DNA from: DASYAE01 sp036501535
Lineage (GTDB): Bacteria > Actinomycetota > Actinomycetes > Streptomycetales > Catenulisporaceae
DNA: 40,322 bases
Reading direction: 5' to 3'
NCBI GenBank assembly: GCA_036501535.1
Contig: DASYAE010000001.1
Span: 1 to 40,322 of the forward strand
In this document: piece by piece, positions 33,990 through 40,322 of the stretch
How the letters are laid out: each line of letters opens with the position of its first letter
How positions within the stretch are numbered: the stretch's first letter is position 1
The notes under the pieces: generated by a model
What the model was told of the DNA's origin: nothing
Seen by the model: the letters and a program-made list of their open reading frames with translations, nothing else
Databases searched by the model: none
Made by a program: the position numbers and the translations under genes

Positions 33990-35507
33990 CTAGTCCCAGT
34001 CCTCCTCTGCATCGGCTTCGGTCGGGGCGTGTCCGGCCGGCGGACCTCCGTGGGTCCACGGCGTTTCGTGCGGCTCCGGGAATGCAGCACCGGGCACGCC
34101 TTCCAACGCCAGGCTGGTAAAGCACACCGCGTCGCCTGGCTGCGGCACAGTACCTTTAGCCGCTTTCCGGCCGCGGCCCATGCCGCCGGTGAGCTCCACG
34201 GTGACGAGCACAGCCGCACCGGGCACAGACTCGATTCGCACGACAGTCGCGGACTGGCGCGGGTTGGCCGCGTTGTGGAACCGGTCGCCCGGTTCCGCCC
34301 AGAGCTCATCGGACGTGCGGACGCTGATCAACGGTCGCAGCTTGCGGCTGCGCCCCTCGCCGATCAGCCGGTCCGGCTCGGCCTCCTCGACGACTCCGGC
34401 GAACGCCTCGCCGGCCAGCCGGTACTCGGCCATGACCAGCGGATCGTCATACGCCCGCTGGGCTTCGAAGCGGTCGAGCTCGCGCTCGTACTGGCCGAGC
34501 CGGCGCCCCGAGGACACAGCGCTGTCACGGCGCGGCTGCGGTAGGCCGCCGGCCCGCACGCGGGTGTCGAACTCGGCGAACGCCCTGCGGTCCGCCTCCC
34601 AGCGCTTGACGGTGTGCGCGGCCGGCTCGAGGCCGCGCAGCAGTGCGACGGCGCCCCAGACCTGGTCCCAGACCGGTTCCAGCTGCGAGCGCAGCGCGTC
34701 CTCGAGCGCCTTGCGGGCGGCCTGTTCGGCGGCCGGGTCGCCGTGGGCGGCCTCGCAGGCTTCGAGGGCGGGGGCGAGTTCGCGCTCGTCGAAGCCGGGG
34801 TCGGTGCCGGGTCCGGCGGGCGGGAACAGGATCGGGTCGGCGGTGCGGTGCGCCGCCTCGGCGCCGGTCAGGCCGCGCGGCGGGTCGATCCACGCGTGGA
34901 GCGCGGCGAGTTGACCGTCCTCGTATCCGCTCTGGCCGGTCGCCCAATGCGCGCGCAGCAGATCCGTGGCGGCGAGCAGGACGCTGCTGCCGGGCAGACG
35001 GGCGCGGTCGGCGAGCCAGGTGAGCCATTGGCCGACGACCGGCACGCCGGGCGCGACGCCGGCAATCGCCGCGGCTCGAGCGTCCGCAGCAGCTGACCGG
35101 CTATTAGGCACGCCAATCCGGCGGAATCTCGTCGACCGGCCGAGATGCGCGGTAAAGGCGATCGCTCCTTGATTAGGGACAACTATCTGTGGGGCGTCGG
35201 CCGGGGGTTCGTCGCCGAACGACTGCTCGGTGAAGGACTCGAAGTAGGGCAGCAGGACTGCGGCGAGATCGGCGGCGAACTTGAACCTGTAACGCCTGAT
35301 CCTCGGCCGCTCGACGATCAGCATCTGCGGCCGCCGCCGATTCTCACCGAGCATGGCCGCCAAAGGCGCAGCCGCCTGGCCGGCCAGTTGGAGCGGGATG
35401 AAGACCATCGGGCGGTCGGCGATATGTGCGTGCCGGACGGTAGTGATCGGCTGTGCGTATCCGCTCTCGTAGGCCTGGAGCCGCGCTATGGCTTGGAGCG
35501 TGCTCAC
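33990..35507 (-). CDS. Unrecognised 505-residue operon protein
   Basis: I do not recognise this protein. Residues 1-120 look alpha/beta (RPMVFIPLQLAGQAAAPLAAMLGE, PQMLIVERPRIRRYRF, PQIVVPNQGAIAFTAHLGR). Residues 150-385 are mostly helical, with QWLTWLADRARLPGSSVLLAATDLLRAHW and a Tyr/Arg-rich helix near 360. Residues 400-470 look like a beta-barrel (OB-like): RPLISVRTSDELWAEPGDRF, ATVVRIESVPGAAVLVTVELTGG and PQPGDAVCFTSL. The end is acidic. No Walker motif, Cys cluster or membrane helix is seen. The GTG overlaps the nuclease-like gene's stop (GTGA) with GGAAGGAG 4 nt upstream, a strong sign of coupled translation and a shared complex. A DNA-binding or clamp role is a guess. Confidence 0.8.
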   Translation of the reverse strand: MSTLQAIARLQAYESGYAQPITTVRHAHIADRPMVFIPLQLAGQAAAPLAAMLGENRRRPQMLIVERPRIRRYRFKFAADLAAVLLPYFESFTEQSFGDEPPADAPQIVVPNQGAIAFTAHLGRSTRFRRIGVPNSRSAAADARAAAIAGVAPGVPVVGQWLTWLADRARLPGSSVLLAATDLLRAHWATGQSGYEDGQLAALHAWIDPPRGLTGAEAAHRTADPILFPPAGPGTDPGFDERELAPALEACEAAHGDPAAEQAARKALEDALRSQLEPVWDQVWGAVALLRGLEPAAHTVKRWEADRRAFAEFDTRVRAGGLPQPRRDSAVSSGRRLGQYERELDRFEAQRAYDDPLVMAEYRLAGEAFAGVVEEAEPDRLIGEGRSRKLRPLISVRTSDELWAEPGDRFHNAANPRQSATVVRIESVPGAAVLVTVELTGGMGRGRKAAKGTVPQPGDAVCFTSLALEGVPGAAFPEPHETPWTHGGPPAGHAPTEADAEEDWD

Positions 35508-36691
35508 GCGACTCCTTCCGTCCGAGACAGGCTCTCTCTGCGCAGCCGCGCCGCGCGCCGGAGATGCGCGACCGCCTCGGCCTGGTCCGGGGAGGGGTCC
35601 GTTTCGTCGTTGATGAGCGTGAGGGCGTCGTCGATCGACATGATGCCGGGCAGAGCGTCGCGCACATCCGGGCCGAGCAGCGCGGGAGAGCCGGCCCGCT
35701 CGGCCTCGCCGCGGCAGAATCCGGCCAGGTCGCAGTTGGCCCGGCAGGTGGGAAGGTAGCGGGCGCCGACCGATTCGAGGGCTGTGGCGAGTTCCCCCGG
35801 GCTGCGGCGCGCGGCGCCGGCCCCGTCGTCGGAGAGGTCGAAGTCGGCGGCCGCGGGCAGGTCGGCGACCAGCCGGTCCACGCCGCCGAGCCGGTCGAGC
35901 AGCAGTGCGATCGCGTCGGCCTGCTGCTTCGCGTTGTGGATGACGGCGATCGGCCGGTTGGAGTAGTTCTCGGGGCAGACGAGGACGACTTCGTCCGCCA
36001 CCGAATCAGCGTCGTCGCCCAGAGCATCGGCCAGATTCCTGCGCAGCGCTATCTGATACACGGCCTGCTGCTTGACCGCGGCGGTGAGGCTCGCGGCAGG
36101 CGCCTGACCGTCAATGACCGGGAATGCTTTGATGCCGACGACAGTGAACCGGCCGCCCTCGCGGTGCACTATCGCGTCAGGTTCGAGATAGGCGGGCACT
36201 CCCCCGATACTCAGCGCGAGCACAGGGGACCCGAACACGGCTATCGGCTGCGTGCCTAGTGCGGCATCGCGCAATAATGCGACGGTTTCGCGGTGCCGCG
36301 CCTCCTGGGCGCTTAGGCCGTCAGCAGTAGCTGCTGCCGCGATGGCCGGATCAGCGAGATCAGCGACGCCGGCCTCGGCGAGGGAGAAGTTCAGCGTGTC
36401 GCGCAGCAGTCTGATGAGCTCGGCGAAGCCGTCCCGGCGGACGATCTCGGCGAACGCCGCAGCTCGCGCGATGGCGAACGGCGATTGGCCGAATAGTGAG
36501 GGGTAACCCACGCGGTCGGCCAATACGCGCTTGTCGACGCCTGCCGCGTCGAGCAGTTTGCGGCGGCCGCATTCGGGGTTGTCGAGCAGCGCCGCTATCT
36601 TGCGCGCACTGAATCCCTGCGGAGCCGCTGCGCCGCGCACCGCGGCCAGCCGGCCCGCGGAGCCGGACTCCTGTTCCTGCCCGGTCGTCAT
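35504..36691 (-). CDS. PD-(D/E)XK nuclease-like protein with Fe-S cluster signature (Cas4/AddB/Dna2 type)
   Basis: 395 residues. The nuclease-like core is EPDAIV (E170, D172), then VVGIKAF with K188, and the RecB-type Q-x3-Y motif (Q208, Y212) in KQQAVYQ. Four cysteines are placed as in Fe-S nucleases: C41 (NPECGRR) near the start and C316, C320, C326 (CRANCDLAGFC) near the end. In the (D/E)XK motif the expected acid, two residues before K188, is Gly186 (codon GGC), so catalysis may be altered or another acid used. A helical insert (60-150) precedes the core. ATG 36691 overlaps the previous stop (ATGA). Identity as a member of this fold is good; activity is uncertain. Confidence 0.78.
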   Translation of the reverse strand: MTTGQEQESGSAGRLAAVRGAAAPQGFSARKIAALLDNPECGRRKLLDAAGVDKRVLADRVGYPSLFGQSPFAIARAAAFAEIVRRDGFAELIRLLRDTLNFSLAEAGVADLADPAIAAAATADGLSAQEARHRETVALLRDAALGTQPIAVFGSPVLALSIGGVPAYLEPDAIVHREGGRFTVVGIKAFPVIDGQAPAASLTAAVKQQAVYQIALRRNLADALGDDADSVADEVVLVCPENYSNRPIAVIHNAKQQADAIALLLDRLGGVDRLVADLPAAADFDLSDDGAGAARRSPGELATALESVGARYLPTCRANCDLAGFCRGEAERAGSPALLGPDVRDALPGIMSIDDALTLINDETDPSPDQAEAVAHLRRAARLRRESLSRTEGVA

Positions 36692-37323
36692 TTGACCACC
36701 ATGCCGAACAGGCGCTGGCTCTCTGTCAGCTGCTCGCGAGCCCGGCCGGCGGCGCGGTCCCGGTCAGCGCGGTCGGCGGCCTCGTGCACTGCGAGCTCCG
36801 CCAGCGCAGCCCGGCGCACCCGGCCCGGCTCCGGCCGCTCCCGGTCGCGGGGGCCGGTGGCGCCGGGAATGTTCGAGGCGTAGCGGCGCAGCAGCTGCCA
36901 GGCCGGCTCGGACGGCTCCTCTCCGCACGACACGATGCGCTTGACCTGTTGCGCCACGTGCACCGCGGCGGTCAGGAAATCGGTGCGCGGACCGAGCGGT
37001 CCGACGATGCGCCGCTCCAGCGGCCAGGTCGAGACCGCCAGCAGTCCGCGGCCGGGTGCGAGCCGCTCGGCGGTCAGCGCGGCGCAGATGTAGTACGGCC
37101 GTTGGTAGGGCCCTGCAGTGAAGGAGCGCTCTTCGTCCCGGCGCAGGCTGGCCATCCGGCGCGGGAGCACCGGACCGGTGAAGAAGGCTTCGTGCACCGC
37201 CGAGATCAGCTTGGGCGCCGCCGGGCCACCAAGCACCGAGAGTGCCTGATGCACTTGTTCACGGACCGTCAGGGTCGAGCCGCGGCCGGTCCGCGGCTTC
37301 ACCGGCTGGTCCTGATCAGGCAT
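36688..37323 (-). CDS. Small winged-helix-like first protein of the operon
   Basis: 211 residues from ATG 37323. Residues 15-70 (LTVREQVHQALSVLGGPAAPKLISAVHEAFF, then SLRRDEERSF) look like a winged-helix DNA-binding unit. Residues 75-150 have YYICAALTAERLAPGRGLLAVSTWPLERRIVG, then a helix with a single Cys (IVSCGEEP). The C-terminus is Arg/Ala-rich and helical. I do not know a named family. It may be the DNA-recognition or regulatory subunit of the following nuclease-helicase. The start has no ribosome site and lies 7 nt after a -10 box, so it is probably leaderless; the stop overlaps the next ATG. Confidence 0.7.
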   Translation of the reverse strand: MPDQDQPVKPRTGRGSTLTVREQVHQALSVLGGPAAPKLISAVHEAFFTGPVLPRRMASLRRDEERSFTAGPYQRPYYICAALTAERLAPGRGLLAVSTWPLERRIVGPLGPRTDFLTAAVHVAQQVKRIVSCGEEPSEPAWQLLRRYASNIPGATGPRDRERPEPGRVRRAALAELAVHEAADRADRDRAAGRAREQLTESQRLFGMVVK

Positions 37324-37330
37324 GGCCGAC

Positions 37331-37359
37331 AAGCTATCCGGCGCACAGCGCGACTTCAA
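37331..37359 (-). promoter_or_regulatory. Leaderless promoter of the four-gene operon
   Basis: On the minus strand TTGAAG (37354-37359) and TAGCTT (37331-37336) are exactly 17 bp apart, and the ATG follows 7 nt later. This is the best-formed promoter in the accessory region. It lies in the 105-nt gap after the MATE gene. Confidence 0.65.
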
Positions 37360-37428
37360 AACCCGCGAACTCCAGACTTTCCCAGAGTCGGTGCGGCGCT
37401 TGGTGGCCTGCGATGTGGGAATTCGCCG

Positions 37429-38856
37429 TCAGATATCCGGCGTGTCGGGTGAACGGGCCAGTTGGTCGTCGTCGCCGGCGGTGAGCCAGGCCGGGCCGCG
37501 GCTGCGCAGACTGAGCGCGACGAGCCGAGCGACCATGAATACGCCGATCGCCCACCACAGGTACGCAAGCGACAGCGGCACTCCTGCGACAGGGAGCGCG
37601 GCGGCTGCGAACACGAGGGTGCAGGCGGCTCCAGCCCGTGCCAGATACCGCGTGTCGCCGGCGCCGATAAGCACGCCGTCGAGTACGAAGACCGGTCCGG
37701 CGATCGGCTGGAGGACGGCCATGATCACGATCACGCCGACGAGAGCCGCGCGCACGTTGTGATCCGGCGTGAGCAGGCGGACCAGGTACGGCGCGGCGAC
37801 GAGGAGCAGGGCGCCGGTCAGAATCCCGTAGGCGAAGCCCCATCGGATCAGACGTTGCAGGAGGTGCCTGGCCCGATCCGGGTCGCGGGCGCCGAGCGCG
37901 TGGCCGACGAGCGTCTGTGCTGCGATGGCGAGCGCGTCCAGGGCCATCGCCAGCAGGTTCCAGAGATTGTTGGCGACCGTGTGCGCGGCAAGCGGGACCG
38001 TGCCTAACGCGCCAGCGACCCATACGCCGATCAGGATGTAGATGCGAAGCGAGAGAGTCCGGACCAGCAGCGCGAAGTTGGTGCCCATGCTCGCGCGGAT
38101 GCCGCCGAGTTCAGGGATCGGCCGGACGCCGAGTGCTCGCGCTGCCTGATGTGTGATCCGGGCATAGGCAACGGCCATTCCGGTCTGTGTGAGCGCAGTG
38201 CCTAGCGCCGATCCGGCGATACCCATCCCGGCTGGGTAGACCAGCAGGTAGTTCAACGCGGCATTAGCTATAGCGCCTATGGCCGCGATAAGCAGCGGCG
38301 TGCGCGTACGTGCCATGCCACGCAGCAGTCCGGTGCCTGCCAAGACGACCAGCATCGCCGGCAGGCCTATCGAGCTGATGCGCAGATAGGTCGCAGCGTA
38401 GCCAGCGGAAGCGGGAGTCGCGCCGAGCAGACGCACGATCCACGGAGCGAACGGGACGCCGACGCAGGCGAGCGCGAGACCGAGGCAGGCGGCGAGCGCC
38501 ATCCCGTCGATACCCATGCGCAGCGCGCCCTCCCGGTCACCCGCACCGATCCTGCGCGCTGCCGCGGTGGTCGTGCCATAGGCCAGAAATATGCAGACAT
38601 TGACGAGTGTCGAGAGCGCGGCGGCCGAGGTGCCGAGACCGGCGAGTGGCTGCGTACCGAGGTGGCCGACGATAGCCGTGTCCGCGAGCAGGAACAGCGG
38701 TTCGGCGAGCAGCGCGCCGAGCGCCGGTACGGCCAGGTGCAGGATGTCGCCCGGGGTCGCCCGGCCGGCACCCGCGTCCTGATCCACCTGCGCGGGCTCA
38801 CGCTGCACACGGTCGATTTTCGCAGACCGGGCCGTGCCGACGACTGTGACCTGCAC
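37429..38856 (-). CDS. MATE-family efflux transporter (DinF-like)
   Basis: 475 residues with about twelve hydrophobic segments from residue 38 to 465, e.g. ILHLAVPALGALLAEPLFLLADTAIVGHLGTQPLAGLG at the start, typical of the DinF branch of MATE exporters (cation-coupled antiport of organic compounds). Residues 1-35 are hydrophilic. The GTG start at 38856 has no good ribosome site and could be later. The substrate is unknown. It begins 37 nt after the MazG-like gene and may be cotranscribed with it; it ends 105 nt before the four-gene operon, which has its own promoter. Confidence 0.92.
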   Translation of the reverse strand: MQVTVVGTARSAKIDRVQREPAQVDQDAGAGRATPGDILHLAVPALGALLAEPLFLLADTAIVGHLGTQPLAGLGTSAAALSTLVNVCIFLAYGTTTAAARRIGAGDREGALRMGIDGMALAACLGLALACVGVPFAPWIVRLLGATPASAGYAATYLRISSIGLPAMLVVLAGTGLLRGMARTRTPLLIAAIGAIANAALNYLLVYPAGMGIAGSALGTALTQTGMAVAYARITHQAARALGVRPIPELGGIRASMGTNFALLVRTLSLRIYILIGVWVAGALGTVPLAAHTVANNLWNLLAMALDALAIAAQTLVGHALGARDPDRARHLLQRLIRWGFAYGILTGALLLVAAPYLVRLLTPDHNVRAALVGVIVIMAVLQPIAGPVFVLDGVLIGAGDTRYLARAGAACTLVFAAAALPVAGVPLSLAYLWWAIGVFMVARLVALSLRSRGPAWLTAGDDDQLARSPDTPDI

Positions 38857-38893
38857 CTCAAGTCAGGGCGCCGCCCTCATCTCCCGCCTCCAC

Positions 38894-39259
38894 TCAAGCT
38901 CCCATCCGATCGACCACATGGGCCAGCCGCGCCGCGAAGACCGTGCGCGCGTCCGTGGTCACCGTCGTCAGCGCTGCCATCGCCGAGATCAGGACGTCGC
39001 AAAGCTCCATCGTGACGTCGTCCCAGGTGTGCGACACGCCCTTGACCGGGTTCTGGCCGGCCACGCCTATCACCGCCTCCGCGACCTCGCCGACCTCTTC
39101 GGACAGCTTCAGCACCCGCATCAGCAGAGCCGGGCTCACCGCCGACGCCGAGTCAGGCGGCGTCGCGGCCGCCGCATCGAGCCGGTCGACGATCCGGCTC
39201 ACCGATTCCCATGCGACCTCATCCACGACCTGCGAGAGTAGTAGATGCGCAAAAGGCAC
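38894..39259 (-). CDS. MazG-like protein
   Basis: 121 residues. The MazG/all-alpha NTP-PPase motif is LSEEVGEVAEAVIGVAGQNP (EEVGE at 54-58) with the second acidic pair in ELCDVLISA (E85, D88). These helices bind metal and a nucleoside triphosphate; many members clear damaged or alarmone nucleotides. This small single-domain form is common in Streptomyces. The GTG at 39259 is the best available start, with a weak GGGAC upstream. It is followed by the MATE gene. Confidence 0.85.
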   Translation of the reverse strand: MPFAHLLLSQVVDEVAWESVSRIVDRLDAAAATPPDSASAVSPALLMRVLKLSEEVGEVAEAVIGVAGQNPVKGVSHTWDDVTMELCDVLISAMAALTTVTTDARTVFAARLAHVVDRMGA

Positions 39260-39532
39260 GTCCCGTCGTGCCGCATAAGGACTGCCCGACCGTGACGATG
39301 GCTGTGCCTGCTGTTACGGTCGACAGGTCTAGTTGCGGCGCGCAGACCCACCTGCGCGCCCTGTCCTACCGGAGCGCCCGATGTCCCACCACGGCCTCGT
39401 CACCCGTGATCTGCTTTCGCCTTCCTATACACCTGCCGCTACCTACAGTCTCATCGCCCCCGTCTGCCTCTGGCAGCCGGAACCTGCGGGCCTGAGACCC
39501 TCGAATGCCCATAACGCGCCGCAGCCCCTGCG

Positions 39533-40288
39533 ATGACTGCGCCGCGCACCCCGGTCGCTGAGCGGCTGCTGGAGATCCTGAGCATATTCGACCAAGGCCA
39601 CAAGGAGTTGACGCTCACCGCCATCGCGCAGCGCGCCGAGTTGCCTATGGCGACCGCGCACCGGCTCGTCCGCCGGCTCGCCGAATGGGGTGCCCTCGAA
39701 CGCGGAGATGACGGTGCCTATCGCATAGGCCTGCGCCTGTGGGAAGTGGCCACGCTCGCCCCGCGCGGACTCGGGCTGCGTCAGGCGGCGCTGCCGTTCA
39801 TGGAGGACCTGTACGAGACAACGCATGAGAACGTGCAACTCGCTGTGCTTGATGGCAGCGAGACGCTTTACATCGAGCTGATCTCGGGCCGGTCGGCAGT
39901 GGTCGTCCGCACCCGAGTCGGCGCACGGTGGCCGCTGCACGCCACCGGCGTCGGGCTGGTGCTGCTCGCGCACAGTGATCCGGAACTGCAGGAACGTGTC
40001 TGCGAAGCGCCGCTGCAGCGCTTCACCGACCACACGATCTGCGATTCGACAACGCTGCGGTCAGTGCTGGCGGACGTACGGCGTACCGGCGCCGCGCTGA
40101 GTGAGCGACAGATCACCGACGACGCGGTCTCGGTAGCCGCGCCGGTGCGCGGTGCCAGCGGCCAAGTGGTGGCCGCAGTCTCACTCGTCGTCCCCTACGC
40201 CGACGGCAACGCGCACACCCTGATCCCGGCGGTCCGCCTGGCCGGGCGCGGCATTTCGCGCGCGCTCGGTTGGAACGGGGACGACTGA
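39533..40288 (+). CDS. IclR-family transcriptional regulator
   Basis: 251 residues. The winged helix is at about 8-65 (VAERLLEILSIFDQGHKELTLTAIAQRAELPMATAHRLVRRLAEWG). The effector domain follows with LRQAALPFMEDLYETTHENVQLAVLDGSETLYIE, RVGARWPLHATGVGLVLLAH and SVAAPVRGASGQVVAAVSLVVP. The ligand and targets are unknown; no catabolic gene is visible beside it, so targets may lie beyond the window. ATG 39533 has no ribosome site. The 273-nt gap to the MazG-like gene has a relatively AT-rich patch (39420-39450) but no promoter I can defend. Confidence 0.93.
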   Translation: MTAPRTPVAERLLEILSIFDQGHKELTLTAIAQRAELPMATAHRLVRRLAEWGALERGDDGAYRIGLRLWEVATLAPRGLGLRQAALPFMEDLYETTHENVQLAVLDGSETLYIELISGRSAVVVRTRVGARWPLHATGVGLVLLAHSDPELQERVCEAPLQRFTDHTICDSTTLRSVLADVRRTGAALSERQITDDAVSVAAPVRGASGQVVAAVSLVVPYADGNAHTLIPAVRLAGRGISRALGWNGDD

Positions 40289-40322
40289 CAGCCCGCTGAG
40301 GAACCTGTGGCGGGGGGGGGCG

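Noticed and set aside
39211..39536. Small plus-strand open frames between the MazG-like gene and the IclR gene
   Set aside because: No ribosome site and no coherent composition; they overlap the MazG-like gene start or end just before the IclR start.
40308..40322. Run of G at the end of the window
   Set aside because: A short homopolymer at a contig edge is most likely a sequencing or assembly artefact.

Overview
The window is about 40 kb of very GC-rich DNA with strong G/C bias at third codon positions, many GTG starts, and a gene order typical of Streptomyces and its relatives in the Actinomycetota. From memory of Streptomyces coelicolor, the blocks DUF177-rpmF-rnc-mutM, coaD-rsmD-recG-DAK2, rpmB/thiD-thiL, Lrp-like/DUF3515/ddl/gpsA/plsC/cofC, HU and leuD-leuC/ndgR lie close together in that order. 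The genus cannot be fixed from this stretch. One departure is that mutM is followed by folC and ftsK instead of the chromosome-segregation genes expected in Streptomyces.

Layout. (1) 1-7.4 kb, minus strand: ftsK (its 3' end lies outside the window), folC, mutM, rnc, rpmF, a DUF177 protein and a DivIVA-like coiled-coil protein. (2) 7.7-15.8 kb: coaD, rsmD, recG and a DAK2/FakA-like kinase on the minus strand, rpmB on the plus strand, then the coupled pair thiL-thiD on the minus strand. (3) 15.9-22.1 kb: a stand-alone Lrp ligand domain, a DUF3515 membrane protein, an orphan nucleotidyltransferase, ddl, the coupled pair plsC-gpsA, and a cofC gene whose frame runs on into a small cold-shock-like domain. 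(4) 22.2-25.9 kb: a histidine kinase/NarL response regulator pair preceded by a perfect 18-bp palindrome, HU with a histone H1-like tail, and an unidentified protein. (5) 26-29 kb: leuC-leuD divergent from the IclR-type regulator ndgR.

(6) 29-40.3 kb is accessory in character: a GlxA-type regulator divergent from a cupin gene, a WXG100-like protein next to a WXG/lytic-transglycosylase protein, a tightly coupled four-gene operon (32518-37323), a MazG-like protein with a MATE transporter, and a second IclR regulator. The four-gene operon is the most interesting part. It encodes, in transcription order, a small winged-helix-like protein, a PD-(D/E)XK-type protein with a four-cysteine Fe-S signature (Cas4/AddB/Dna2 style), a 505-residue protein I do not recognise, and an SF1B (Upf1/Dna2-type) helicase. 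Junctions are ATGA, GTGA and a 2-nt gap, and a well-formed leaderless promoter precedes the first gene. It resembles a Dna2 nuclease-helicase split over separate genes with two accessory subunits, and is a candidate DNA-repair or anti-phage module.

How the parts work together. Regions 1-5 are mostly housekeeping: translation (rpmF, rpmB, rnc), DNA repair (mutM, recG), chromosome partition (ftsK, HU), cofactors (folC, coaD, thiD, thiL, cofC), envelope and lipid synthesis (ddl, gpsA, plsC, FakA-like) and leucine synthesis. Several starts (thiL, ndgR, the glxA-like gene, the operon's first gene and the internal cofC domain) sit 6-7 nt after a -10-like hexamer and look leaderless. All functions are read from sequence and family knowledge only; no database search was run.
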